DNA of 64,000 nucleotides, from the NCBI RefSeq assembly GCF_002135435.1, contig NZ_NEGK01000001.1, forward strand, positions 468,879 through 532,878, given 5' to 3'. Shown here one piece after another: positions 54,680 to 63,619 of the stretch. The position numbers and the translations under genes are program-made. Within the stretch, counting starts at the first letter, position 1. Every line of letters begins with the position of its first letter. The DNA comes from Acinetobacter sp. ANC 3813. Lineage in GTDB: Bacteria; Pseudomonadota; Gammaproteobacteria; Pseudomonadales; Moraxellaceae. The notes below the pieces were generated by a model. That model saw nothing but the letters and a program-made list of their open reading frames with translations. It was not told the DNA's origin and did not search any database.

Positions 54680-55960
54680 TTAAAGATACTGATCAATCAC
54701 TTGAATATGCTTTTGCAGAGATCCCGTATTTTTTTGCATAATCGCCTGCGCAGCTGCATTTAAAGCCTGCGCTTTGTGCTGATTTTCCACCAGCGCAACT
54801 AGGGCTTGCACGGCCTGCTCTGCATCCTCAACCACTTCTACCGCTTGCACAGCAGCAAACTCATCGACAATGGTTTGGAAATTAAAATAATTCTTGCCCA
54901 GTACCGTTGGCACCTGCAGCGCAATCGGCTCTAAAATATTATGTCCGCCGCCCGGTTCATTCAATGACCCGCCAACAAAGCAGGCTTGGCTTAAGGCCAG
55001 CCACTGCCAAAGCTCACCCATGCTGTCCGCCAGATACACTTGCGTATCAGGCAAAATAGCTTGCCCTAAACTTCTGCGCTGGGTCTGCAAGTCCAATTTC
55101 TGAGCTTCAGCAAAAACCTCATCAAAGCGTTCAGGATGGCGCGGGACAACAATGCACAGCAGTTCAGGATGGCGCTGCAAATAAGGTTTTAAAGCGTTTA
55201 AAATTTTCTGTTCTTCAGGCGCATGTGTACTGGCAATGGTCAGAATATTCCGCTCAGCCAATGACCAGTCTACGTTTAACTGCGCTGCCTGCTCAACTGC
55301 ATGCTGCGGCGCATCAATATCAAACTTGATGCTGCCTACCACCTGACTGTGTTCAGCTTGAGCGCCCAAATCAATAAAACGCGCTAAAGTCGCCTGATCC
55401 TGCGCCAGCAATTGATTGAGACCTTGCAGCATCGGACGGCTTAGGCTGGGCACTTTGCCATAGCCCTTGGCAGATTTTTCTGACAGGCGCGCATTAATCA
55501 GCAGGCAAGGCAGCTGCAATTGATTGGCCTGATCAATCAGATTGGGCCACAGTTCAGTTTCCACTAAAGCCAGCAGTTTGGGCTGATATTTTTCAATAAA
55601 ACTGCGTACCAAATGCTTTTGATCGGCTGGCAGATACACGGCTTGAAACAGCGCTTCATATGGCGCTTTTAAAAATAGAGATTTGGCGCGGGCCTGCCCC
55701 GTCTTAGTGGTATTGGTGACTAAAACTGGATGGCCATGCTTGAGATAATGTTCAATGAGCGGCTGGGCTGCATTGGTTTCACCTACAGACACCACATGAA
55801 ACCAAATCGCCTGCGTATTTTTTACAGGCTGAAATGGGCCAAAACGCTCGAGGCATTCCTGCTGATACTGCGCGTCATTGTCCGCACGCTTTTTGATGCG
55901 CGACCGATACAAAGGCTTAATGATCGAAAGCGCTGCGTTATACCAGAAAGGAGTAGCCAA
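54680..55960 (-). CDS. waaA: Kdo transferase WaaA (KdtA)
   Basis: 426 aa. N-terminal membrane anchor region, then GT-B fold: PIWFHVVSVGE-type IWFHVVSVGETNAAQPLIEHYL with the catalytic Glu, VTNTTKTGQARA, LVETELWPNLI, and C-terminal ADSMGELWQWLALSQACFVGGSLNEPGGGHNILEP (given in parts) for CMP-Kdo binding. It adds Kdo to lipid IVA at the cytoplasmic face of the inner membrane, a step of lipo-oligosaccharide synthesis. Single gene here, separated from rsmE by a repeat. Confidence 0.96.
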   Translation of the reverse strand: MATPFWYNAALSIIKPLYRSRIKKRADNDAQYQQECLERFGPFQPVKNTQAIWFHVVSVGETNAAQPLIEHYLKHGHPVLVTNTTKTGQARAKSLFLKAPYEALFQAVYLPADQKHLVRSFIEKYQPKLLALVETELWPNLIDQANQLQLPCLLINARLSEKSAKGYGKVPSLSRPMLQGLNQLLAQDQATLARFIDLGAQAEHSQVVGSIKFDIDAPQHAVEQAAQLNVDWSLAERNILTIASTHAPEEQKILNALKPYLQRHPELLCIVVPRHPERFDEVFAEAQKLDLQTQRRSLGQAILPDTQVYLADSMGELWQWLALSQACFVGGSLNEPGGGHNILEPIALQVPTVLGKNYFNFQTIVDEFAAVQAVEVVEDAEQAVQALVALVENQHKAQALNAAAQAIMQKNTGSLQKHIQVIDQYL

Positions 55961-56046
55961 ATAATTTGCCCTGATGCCGATTGTCTCGGCAGAATATAGC
56001 AGAGCATTACCCGCATGTTAATGGATAATGCTCATGAAGGAAGATA

Positions 56047-57108
56047 TTAATTTTGCAGACTTGGATAATCGACATAACCTTCGGCAGACTGTACGCCAAT
56101 CATATTTTCCAGCACCAATTCATTTAATGGCGCATCCTGAACCAAACGCTCGAACAGATCTGGATTGGCAATATAAGCCTTGCCGAAAGACACAGCATCT
56201 GCTTTGCCAGAAGACAATAAATCAACCGCATCTGCGCGGCTGAGGCGCATATTGGCAATATACGGCACACCGCCTGAACGCTGTTTCATATACTCGCTGA
56301 TACTGTCATTCGCCAAATATTCACGGGTAAAAAAGAACGCAATTTTGCGTTGCCCCAGCTGCTCTAAAGCATAGCCGAATGTTTCACGTGGATCATTGTC
56401 GCCCATATCGTGCTCATCACCGCGCGGCGCCAAATGTACCCCGACACGGCCTGCGCCCCAAACCTCAATCAGCGCATCTACCACTTCCAGCAATAAGCGC
56501 GCACGGTTTTCGACCGAACCGCCATATTCATCTGTACGCAGGTTGGTTTTGCTTTGCAGAAATTGGTCAATCAAATAGCCGTTTGCGCCATGCAGCTCAA
56601 CACCGTCAAAACCCGCTTCTTTAGCGCGGATTGCCGCCTGTTTGTACTGCTCAACAATGGCGTGAATCTCTGCAATGTCCAGCGGGCGCGGCAATACATA
56701 TTCACGCTTAGGACGCATCAGGCTGACATGGCCTGCCTGCTGTACCGAACTGGCCGATACAGGCGTTTCGCCATTGAGTAAATCAGGATGCGAAACCCGG
56801 CCCACATGCCACAGCTGAGCGACAATCAAACCGCCTTGCTCATGCACCGACTGTGTTACCAGCTTCCAGCCCCGCACTTGCGCATCGGTAAATAGCCCAG
56901 GCGTATTTAAGTAGCCATTGGCTTCTTCTGAGATGACCGTCGCCTCAGAAATAATCAAGCCGCTGCTTGCGCGCTGCGCATAATACTGCGCCATCATCTC
57001 TGTCGGCACACGGTCAGCCGTTGCGCGGCTGCGGGTCAAAGGCGCCATTACTACACGGTTTTTCAAGTGCAGGTCGCCCAGTATTAAAGGAGAGTTGAGT
57101 TCAGCCAT
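56047..57108 (-). CDS. Old yellow enzyme family ene-reductase (NemA-like)
   Basis: 353-aa FMN TIM barrel. NRVVMAPLTRSRA at the start, then LWHVGRVSHP, the catalytic pair and proton donor in FDGVELHGANGYLIDQFLQSKTNLRTDEYGGSVENRARLL (in parts), all family hallmarks. Such enzymes reduce activated alkenes, N-ethylmaleimide and nitro compounds with NADPH. ATG 57108 is preferred to 57126 because GAGGCGG precedes it. It follows an ArsR-type regulator by 30 bases, so the pair is likely self-regulated and thiol- or electrophile-responsive. Confidence 0.93.
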   Translation of the reverse strand: MAELNSPLILGDLHLKNRVVMAPLTRSRATADRVPTEMMAQYYAQRASSGLIISEATVISEEANGYLNTPGLFTDAQVRGWKLVTQSVHEQGGLIVAQLWHVGRVSHPDLLNGETPVSASSVQQAGHVSLMRPKREYVLPRPLDIAEIHAIVEQYKQAAIRAKEAGFDGVELHGANGYLIDQFLQSKTNLRTDEYGGSVENRARLLLEVVDALIEVWGAGRVGVHLAPRGDEHDMGDNDPRETFGYALEQLGQRKIAFFFTREYLANDSISEYMKQRSGGVPYIANMRLSRADAVDLLSSGKADAVSFGKAYIANPDLFERLVQDAPLNELVLENMIGVQSAEGYVDYPSLQN

Positions 57109-57138
57109 ATCCGCCTCATCACCCACTGCTTGTTCGAT

Positions 57139-57438
57139 TTAGAGTGAGTTTTGCAAGTAATCAATATATTGCTGAATGAGCGCTTCATTGCGGGAAAAAT
57201 ACGACCACTGTCCATATTTTTCCGCCTGAATCAGACCTGCCTGCTGCAACACGGACAAATGATTCGACATGGTGGATTGAGAGACCTTACCGAGTTTTTC
57301 GATATTCCCTGCACATACACCGCGATTAAAGCCGCCGCATTGCTCTTCAGACAAAAACTGCTCTGGCGATTTCAGCCATTCCAGAATCTGCCGCCGAGTC
57401 GGGTTTGCCAAGGCTTTAAAAATTAAATCGATATCCAT
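57139..57438 (-). CDS. ArsR/SmtB family repressor
   Basis: 99-aa winged-helix protein: LIFKALANPTRRQILEWLK, then the recognition segment KLGKVSQSTMSNHLSVLQQAGLIQAEKYGQWSYF (given whole in two parts: up to NHLSVLQQAGL and the wing). Two cysteines in EEQCGGFNRGVCAG lie just before the HTH, not as the classic CVC metal box; this suggests redox or electrophile sensing by thiols, as in YgaV/BigR-like proteins. First gene of the operon with the old yellow enzyme. The palindrome upstream is its probable operator. Confidence 0.9.
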   Translation of the reverse strand: MDIDLIFKALANPTRRQILEWLKSPEQFLSEEQCGGFNRGVCAGNIEKLGKVSQSTMSNHLSVLQQAGLIQAEKYGQWSYFSRNEALIQQYIDYLQNSL

Positions 57439-57520
57439 AGTTCAGACAGGTTTAATCAAACAAATAAGAAATCAGCACAAAGCGCTATTCAGCATCTTGA
57501 ATCTACTATATCGTATTTTT

Positions 57521-57538
57521 TCGATTTATATATCGAAT
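57521..57538 (-). promoter_or_regulatory. Candidate operator of the ArsR-OYE operon
   Basis: TTCGAT-N6-ATCGAA inverted repeat, 83-100 bp upstream of the arsR-type start, in a run of AT-rich dyads (ATATATCG, GATATATT). A placement over the promoter fits autorepression. Confidence 0.45.
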
Positions 57539-57593
57539 ATTTTAGATATATTTTCAAGACACTGAAAAGAGCTTGTTTTTAAACAAAATTTAA

Positions 57594-58689
57594 TTAAAGA
57601 CCTTGCTTCAAGCTGGCTTCAATAAATTTGTCCAAGTCGCCATCCAGCACTGCGCCAGTGTTCGAGCTTTCAACACTGGTACGCAAGTCTTTAATGCGCG
57701 AGTCATCCAAAACGTAAGAGCGGATTTGACTGCCCCAGCCAATATCAGACTTAGTGTCTTCTAAAGCTTGTGCTGCATCATTACGCTTTTTCATCTCTAA
57801 TTCATAGAGTTTTGCACGCAATTGTTTCCAAGCGTGGTCACGGTTGGCGTGCTGCGAACGCTGGTTCTGACATGCCACCACAATGCCCGTCGGCGCATGT
57901 GTTAAACGGACTGCAGAGTCGGTTTTGTTAATGTGCTGACCGCCCGCGCCTGATGCACGGTAAGTATCCGTACGAACATCCGCAGGGTTGATTTCAATTT
58001 CAATATTGTCATCAATTTCAGGCGAAACAAAGACTGCAGAGAATGAAGTATGACGGCGGTTACCTGAGTCAAATGGCGATTTACGCACTAAGCGGTGTAC
58101 GCCAGATTCTGTACGTAACCAGCCGTAGGCATACTCACCTTCTACACGGATGGTTGCAGATTTAATGCCTGCCACATCACCGTCAGATTCTTCCATCACT
58201 TCTGCTTTAAAGCCGTGACGCTCAATCCAGCGCAAATACATGCGCAGCAGCATAGACGCCCAATCCTGCGCTTCTGTACCGCCTGAACCCGCTTGAATTT
58301 CCACATAGCATGGGTTTGGATCCATCGGATTGCTGAACATGCGGCGGAATTCTAACTTCGCAAGTTCTTCTTCAGCAGCATCTAATTCAGCTTGTACATC
58401 TGCAAGCATTTCCTCTTCTTCAGCTTCAACAGCTAAATCAAGCATTGCTTGCGCATCTTCCAATTGAGCAGATAGGCCTTCCAAAACGTTAATTACGTTT
58501 TCAAGTTCGCCTTTTTCTTTGGCCATCGCTTGCGCGCGGTTTTGATCATTCCAAATCGCTGGATCTTCCAGCTCACGCAGAACCTCTTCTAAACGCTCTT
58601 TCTTCAGATCGTAGTCAAAGATACCCCCGTAATGTTTGACCACGGTCGTTTAAGTCTTTTAGCTGTAATAGATACGGATTAATTTCCAC
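57594..58689 (-). CDS. prfB: Peptide chain release factor 2 with programmed +1 frameshift
   Basis: The reading begins at GTG 58689 ([18 protein letters not shown]) with GAGAG upstream and runs 24 codons to CTT, followed by an in-frame TGA (58617-58615). A +1 shift skips the T at 58617 and reads GAC, continuing [16 protein letters not shown] to the normal end; total 364 aa. The site CGG GGG TAT CTT TGA C has the internal SD-like GGGGG and CTTTGAC of bacterial RF2 autoregulation. GGQ is present in [18 protein letters not shown] and the stop-recognition motif in [27 protein letters not shown] region. RF2 releases at UGA and UAA. Confidence 0.96.
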
Positions 58690-59395
58690 GTGAATTACTC
58701 TCAATCAAAAATTTTGGCTTAAATAGCCCGCAATTATAGCACAGACCTTTTCTGCAATTTCAGCCACTTTACAGACGATTCTATTTGACGCCGCATCCCT
58801 AAGCACCATAATCACAGCAACAAGCACCCATCCGACACTAAGAAAGCCGACAATATGCATGCGCTTGAAACAGGCATCATTTTTTTACAAACCATTTTAT
58901 TTTGAAGGCACAATTGAGTTAAGCCTATTTCATAGAAAAATCACATTGAAAGACTAAGGCGATACTGATTTCTCAGGTATTCATATTAATGTCTTAAGAT
59001 TCAGGATATATGCTGGATTTCAGCAGTGAGATCCCCCTTTTATAACCTCAATTCCAGTTTTCACTTCTTAATAACTGCTTTCAATCCTTGAAAAAGCGCT
59101 TTTTTAAGATACTTTTTTCATTTTCATCAGAGCATGGAATCTGCAACATTTGCTTTAAATTGTGTCTAATTTTTATACACACCATGCCAAATCCACAATA
59201 TGCACACAGTTTTAATAAAACAAAACATTTTGAATTTATATTTATTAACCAAATAGTTAAGATTGAATAATTACACAATGTTACCTCAGTCACAGTCTGG
59301 TAACTTTCTAAAAATTGACGCGCAGTTTTTTTGCTCTAGACTAAAAGTTGTAACAAAAAATGTATTTTAAGTCTATTTTCAGAGGGGCAAAATCC
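58690..59395. other. 706-bp divergent spacer prfB / porin
   Basis: AT-rich. The only element I can name is the porin promoter (59315-59342). Short frames in it (59081-59293) have no SD or family likeness. Confidence 0.5.
59315..59342 (+). promoter_or_regulatory. Promoter of the first tandem porin gene
   Basis: TTGACG (59315-59320), 16-bp spacer, TAGACT (59337-59342); the start near 59350 gives a 46-nt leader. Confidence 0.65.
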
Positions 59396-60172
59396 ATGAA
59401 AAAATTAGTGATTGCTTCAGCATTATTATCTGCTTTAGCTGTAACAGGCACTGCAAATGCGTACCAAGCTGAAGTTGGCGCTTCTGCAGGTTTGATTGAT
59501 CCAGATAACGGCAGTTCAAGCGGCTCTTTTGGTGTAGATGGTACTTATTACTTCAATCCCGTTCAAACACGCAATGCACCGCTTGCAGAAGCGGCATTCC
59601 TTGACCGTGCAAGCAATGTGAACGCAAAGTATAACTACGATGAAGTAGGCGATGACGAAGTTCATAACTACGGCGTTGGTGCAGAATACTTCGTACCAAA
59701 CTCTGATTTTTACTTAAGCGGTAATGTTGGCCGTCAAGATGTTAAATTCAACAATGGCGCAGACTTCGATACAACACTTTACAGTGCAGAAGTCGGTTAC
59801 CTTCCAGCACCGGGCTTATTGATTGCCGCGGGTCTTAAAGGCTATGACAACGACTATAATGACGGTGTAGACCCTACGCTTCGCGCTAAATATGTCACTA
59901 CCCTGAGCAACGGCAAAGACATCAACTTAGAAGCTGGCGCAGCATTTGGCGACTTAGATGAATACAACCTTGCTGCTGATTACTTCATTGATAAATCGTT
60001 AAGCCTTGGCGCTGACTATTACAGCAATGATTTAAATGACAACAGCGAGTTCGGCATCAACGCCCGTAAATTCTTCACACCTCAAGTCAGCCTTGAAGGC
60101 CGTGTAGGTTTCGGCGAAGTTGGCAACAACGATTACAACAAATTTGGTGTAGCAGCGAAATACCGCTTCTAA
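59396..60172 (+). CDS. Omp33-36-family porin, paralogue 2
   Basis: 258 aa starting at ATG 59396 after AGAGGGG. The signal peptide ends TGTANA, and the mature protein begins YQAEVGASAGLIDPDNG. The family landmark NAPLAEAAFLDRASNVNAKYNY is present and the protein ends AAKYRF. Compared with the 35801 porin it is shorter, and loops are acidic (DEVGDDEVHN, YDNDYNDGVD). It is an outer membrane barrel of about 12-14 strands, probably with a different permeability. A terminator separates it from the third copy. Confidence 0.88.
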   Translation: MKKLVIASALLSALAVTGTANAYQAEVGASAGLIDPDNGSSSGSFGVDGTYYFNPVQTRNAPLAEAAFLDRASNVNAKYNYDEVGDDEVHNYGVGAEYFVPNSDFYLSGNVGRQDVKFNNGADFDTTLYSAEVGYLPAPGLLIAAGLKGYDNDYNDGVDPTLRAKYVTTLSNGKDINLEAGAAFGDLDEYNLAADYFIDKSLSLGADYYSNDLNDNSEFGINARKFFTPQVSLEGRVGFGEVGNNDYNKFGVAAKYRF

Positions 60173-60200
60173 GACCAAACCGTCTATCTAGCCAGATAGA

Positions 60201-60228
60201 AAAAAACCGCTCTTATGAGCGGTTTTTT
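60201..60228 (+). terminator. Terminator between the tandem porin genes
   Basis: 12-bp perfect stem AAAAAACCGCTC / GAGCGGTTTTTT, TTAT loop. Confidence 0.9.
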
Positions 60229-60262
60229 TTGCACTTGAATTTTAAATCTTCTGAATTAACAA

Positions 60263-60290
60263 TTGACTAAACGAACTTTTTTTGTACAAT
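60263..60290 (+). promoter_or_regulatory. Promoter of the second tandem porin gene
   Basis: TTGACT (60263-60268), 16-bp spacer, TACAAT (60285-60290): the same hexamers and spacing as for the 35801 porin. It lies inside the extended frame, which excludes an upstream start. Confidence 0.75.
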
Positions 60291-60346
60291 TCCGCATAAC
60301 TGTCGTAGAACAGCCACTTATTTATAACAAAGAGAGAATCTTTAGA

Positions 60347-61180
60347 ATGTTAAAAAAAATCGCTTTTGCTACTGCAATGATTGCAAGCATGGGGACTGCA
60401 CACGCCTACCAAGCAGAGATCAATGCTGCTTATGAAAAAACCGATCTGGACAACAGCGAAGGCATCGATACATTCAGCATTGGGGGCAAATATTATCTCA
60501 ATGGGGTCAACAGCAAAAACCATCCGCTGGCTGAAGCGGCTTTCTTAGATAAGGCCAGCAACATTGGTTTAGCATATGCCAATGCAAGCACCGATGATGA
60601 AGGCTATGAATTGGAAATTGATACGATTGGCATCAATGGCGAATTCTTTATTCCAAATTCACAATTTTATTTTGCTGGCAGCATTAACCGCGCAGAAGTC
60701 ACAGTAGAAACAGATTTTTTTAAAGAATCTGAAGATAATACGGGTTATGCTTTTGAAGCGGGCTATTTGCCAATCAATGGCTTGCTGCTTGCTGCTGGTG
60801 TTTCTAAAGAAAATATTGATGCGGCGCAGGCTTCCAAAAAAGGCTTTATTAATTCCTTCAGCACAGCTGCTGCACTGGATGATGAAACAGCCTTCACTTT
60901 GCGCGCAAAATATGTAACCTTGATTGGCAACCATTTTGCCAACTTTGAAGCTTCAACTGCGATGGGTGATGAAACAGCTTATGGAGTTGCTGCAGACCTT
61001 TATCTTGACCCAACACTAAGCGTAGGTGTGTTGATCAACGATGCAACGCTAGAAGACTTTGATACCGTTTTCTCCGTCCGCGCGCAAAAATTCTTTAGCC
61101 CTGCAATTGCAGCTGGCCTGAACTACACCACCACTGATGGTGCAGATTCTTTTGGTATTAACGGCACGTTCCGCTTCTAA
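60347..61180 (+). CDS. Omp33-36-family porin, paralogue 3
   Basis: 277 aa from ATG 60347, with AAAGAGAG upstream and a promoter that excludes earlier starts. Signal peptide MLKKIAFATAMIASMGTAHA, mature start YQAEINAAYEKTDLDNSEG; the landmark NHPLAEAAFLDKASNIGLAYAN and final GTFRF are present. Alternation of beta strands and acidic loops as in the other two copies. It has its own promoter and terminator, so it is separately controlled from its tandem neighbour. Substrate unknown. Confidence 0.88.
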   Translation: MLKKIAFATAMIASMGTAHAYQAEINAAYEKTDLDNSEGIDTFSIGGKYYLNGVNSKNHPLAEAAFLDKASNIGLAYANASTDDEGYELEIDTIGINGEFFIPNSQFYFAGSINRAEVTVETDFFKESEDNTGYAFEAGYLPINGLLLAAGVSKENIDAAQASKKGFINSFSTAAALDDETAFTLRAKYVTLIGNHFANFEASTAMGDETAYGVAADLYLDPTLSVGVLINDATLEDFDTVFSVRAQKFFSPAIAAGLNYTTTDGADSFGINGTFRF

Positions 61181-61190
61181 TATCGAATAC

Positions 61191-61222
61191 AAAAAAAGCC
61201 GCTCATCTGAGCGGCTTTTTTT
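61191..61222 (+). terminator. Bidirectional terminator between porin and recJ
   Basis: 14-bp perfect stem AAAAAAAGCCGCTC / GAGCGGCTTTTTTT, ATCT loop. Confidence 0.9.
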
Positions 61223-61247
61223 TAATGGTTCATATTTAAGAATTTGC

Positions 61248-62951
61248 TTACTGCTCTAAATGCAGCACACGCAGCTGCAGGCTGGTTGCACCATTGAAAG
61301 TATTTTTATCCAGCTCATACACCAGCCGCACATGATCTTTCATGGGATCATAGGAGTAATTTGATGCAGCATTAAACGCAATCGCATCCAATATCTGCCC
61401 AGAAGCTAACGCCAGTTTCAACTTTAAATGCACATCTTTCAGCCAGCGGTAATCCAAAACTTTAAAACGGCCTTCAAAAATGGGCGCAGGAAATTTCTGC
61501 CCCCACGGTGTCAGCTGCTGCAGTGTATCAACTGTAGCAATTTGAAATGCATCATCAGGCAAATCACCATCCGTCCACAGCACAGCTTGAAACAAGCTGT
61601 CATCCTGCTGCATCATCAGCTGTTCAAATTCGGTTTTAAAGGCCTCAAAATTTTCTTTCAGAATGGTCAAGCCCGCTGCTGCTGCGTGCCCGCCAAAATG
61701 ACTGACCAAGTGCGGATGCTGTTCTGCAATCTGCTCAATGCTGTCACGGATATGAATACCCTCAATAGAGCGCGCCGAGCCTTTGATGTGCTTGCCGTCT
61801 TCATCGGCGGCAAAGACAATCGCGGGACGGTGAAACTGCTCCTTTAAACGGCCTGCGACAATGCCAATCACCCCCTGATGCCAATGCGGCTCAAACAGAA
61901 TCAAAGCAGGCGGCAAATTGTCCTGATCCAGCTGCAGCTGCTGCAGTTCCTGCAGTGCATCCTGCTTCATTTGCGATTCGACTTGGCGGCGCTCAACATT
62001 CAGCTGATTCAGCTGCTGCGCCAGCGGATAAGCCGCCTGCAGATCTGGCGCAATCAGGCATTCAATCCCAATATCCATGGTATCCATACGCCCAGCCGCA
62101 TTAATCCGCGGACCCAGCACAAAACCCAAATCCTGCGCTTTCAGCTCAGCAGGATCACGCCCAGCAATATCCAGCAAAGCGCTGATACCGGCACGGCATT
62201 GTCCCTGCTGAATCCGCTTCAAACCTGCATCCACTAAAATGCGGTTGTTGTAGTCTAAACTGGCCACATCGGCATACGTGCCCAATGCCACTAAATCTAA
62301 ATAATTCGCCACCTTGGCGGATGATTTGCCTTGTTTAGCGCGCAAGCTCGACAGATTGGCCAGCACATAAAATGCTACACCCACGCCCGCCAATGCTTTG
62401 CTTGGAAAATCGCAGCCCAGCTGATTGGGATTGACCACCGCCTCTGCTGGCGGCGTCGCCTTGGTCGTAAGATGATGATCGGTAATAATCACCTGCATGC
62501 CGTGCGCCTGCGCCTGCTCTACACCCGTATGGCTGGAAATACCGTTATCCACGGTAATCAGTAAATCTGGGGTAAAAGTCGCGAATGCCAAATCAGCAAT
62601 GGCAGGTGTTAGCCCATAACCGTATTTAAAACGGTCAGGCACTAAATAGTCCACTTGGGCGCCCATTTCACGCAGAGCCAGCAGCATTAAAGCCGTACTG
62701 GTCGCGCCGTCGGCATCATAATCGCCGACAATGACGATTTTCTGCTGCTGATCAATCGCCTGATCGATCAACTGAATAGCCTCAGATAAACCTTTCATTT
62801 CTGGCGCCAGCAAATGCTTCAATTTCAGCTGCAATTCCTGCTCGGACTCTACGCCGCGGCGCGCCAAAATCTGCGCGATAAACGGCGCAACGCCCTGAAT
62901 CAATTCAGGGCGCGTCAATAAGGGTCTTTGCTGTATTAAGGTCTTTGACAT
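61248..62951 (-). CDS. recJ: Single-stranded-DNA-specific exonuclease RecJ
   Basis: 567 aa. DHH domain with IVGDYDADGATSTALMLLAL (motif I), LLITVDNGISSH and VIITDHHLTTKATPPAEAVVNP (DHH motif), and GPRINAAGRMDTMDIGIECL; the DHHA1 domain follows with SHFGGHAAAAGLT, and a C-terminal OB-like part. RecJ degrades single strands 5' to 3' in RecF-pathway recombination, mismatch and base-excision repair. The start codon abuts the pdxH stop codon, so pdxH and recJ are transcribed together. Confidence 0.97.
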   Translation of the reverse strand: MSKTLIQQRPLLTRPELIQGVAPFIAQILARRGVESEQELQLKLKHLLAPEMKGLSEAIQLIDQAIDQQQKIVIVGDYDADGATSTALMLLALREMGAQVDYLVPDRFKYGYGLTPAIADLAFATFTPDLLITVDNGISSHTGVEQAQAHGMQVIITDHHLTTKATPPAEAVVNPNQLGCDFPSKALAGVGVAFYVLANLSSLRAKQGKSSAKVANYLDLVALGTYADVASLDYNNRILVDAGLKRIQQGQCRAGISALLDIAGRDPAELKAQDLGFVLGPRINAAGRMDTMDIGIECLIAPDLQAAYPLAQQLNQLNVERRQVESQMKQDALQELQQLQLDQDNLPPALILFEPHWHQGVIGIVAGRLKEQFHRPAIVFAADEDGKHIKGSARSIEGIHIRDSIEQIAEQHPHLVSHFGGHAAAAGLTILKENFEAFKTEFEQLMMQQDDSLFQAVLWTDGDLPDDAFQIATVDTLQQLTPWGQKFPAPIFEGRFKVLDYRWLKDVHLKLKLALASGQILDAIAFNAASNYSYDPMKDHVRLVYELDKNTFNGATSLQLRVLHLEQ

Positions 62952-63608
62952 TTAAGGCATCAATCGCTGCAAAACCCACTGCCCATCCAGCTTTTCATAG
63001 CTCAAGCGGTCGTGCAGACGGTTCGGACGGCCTTGCCAGAACTCATAATAATCCGGCTCTAAGCGGTATCCGCCCCAGAACTCAGGTTTTGCCAGCGTGT
63101 CTTTGCCTTCCACTTGATCATGCAGCTGCTGAAAACGCTGCTGCAATTCTTCGCGGCTGGCAATCACACCGCTTTGCGGTGTGCTGATGTGTGCAGCAAT
63201 CTGGCTGTCACGCGGGCGCTTATGGTAATAATCCGTCGATTCCTGTTCAGAGATTTTGACTACTCGGCCTGAAACGCGGATTTGACGCTCCTGCTCCTGC
63301 CAATAAAACAATAATTCTGCATACGGATTTTCTGCTAAATCATTGCCTTTTTGGCTGTCATAATTGGTATAAAAATCATAGCCCGAAGCCGCTGCACCGC
63401 GCAGCAAAACAGTACGCACATGCGGACGACCTTGCGCATTGGCCGTCGCCAATGACATAGTATAGGGTTCATTCAGCTGCGCTTCCAAAGCATGGTTAAA
63501 CCACAATAGAAATTGCTCATGCGGATCGCTGTTTACGTGATCTTCATGCAGCTCCCCTTTTTGGTAGCTCATGCGCAATTCGCTTAAATCTTTGATCATA
63601 TCAGTCAT
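62952..63608 (-). CDS. pdxH: Pyridoxamine 5'-phosphate oxidase
   Basis: 218-aa FMN split-barrel oxidase. MSYQKGELHEDHVNSDPHEQFLLWFNHA (in parts), then RPHVRTVLLRGAAASGYDFYTNYDSQKGNDLAENPYAELLFYW (in parts) and the C-terminal RLHDRLSYEKLDGQWVLQRLMP are conserved blocks, including FMN and PLP contacts. It makes pyridoxal 5'-phosphate from PNP or PMP. AAGGTG lies upstream of ATG 63608. Genes glmM, pdxH and recJ run in the same direction with small gaps (11 and 0 bases). Confidence 0.96.
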   Translation of the reverse strand: MTDMIKDLSELRMSYQKGELHEDHVNSDPHEQFLLWFNHALEAQLNEPYTMSLATANAQGRPHVRTVLLRGAAASGYDFYTNYDSQKGNDLAENPYAELLFYWQEQERQIRVSGRVVKISEQESTDYYHKRPRDSQIAAHISTPQSGVIASREELQQRFQQLHDQVEGKDTLAKPEFWGGYRLEPDYYEFWQGRPNRLHDRLSYEKLDGQWVLQRLMP

Positions 63609-63619
63609 GACATTTCACC

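Noticed and set aside
58619-58643. GTG 58643 as start of prfB
   Set aside because: The first codons MVKHYGGIF are a shadow frame; the 24-codon 5' part with CTT TGA C explains the real N-terminus by frameshifting.
59081-59293. 70-codon minus-strand frame in the prfB/porin spacer
   Set aside because: AT-rich, no SD, no motif; overlaps promoter-type sequence.
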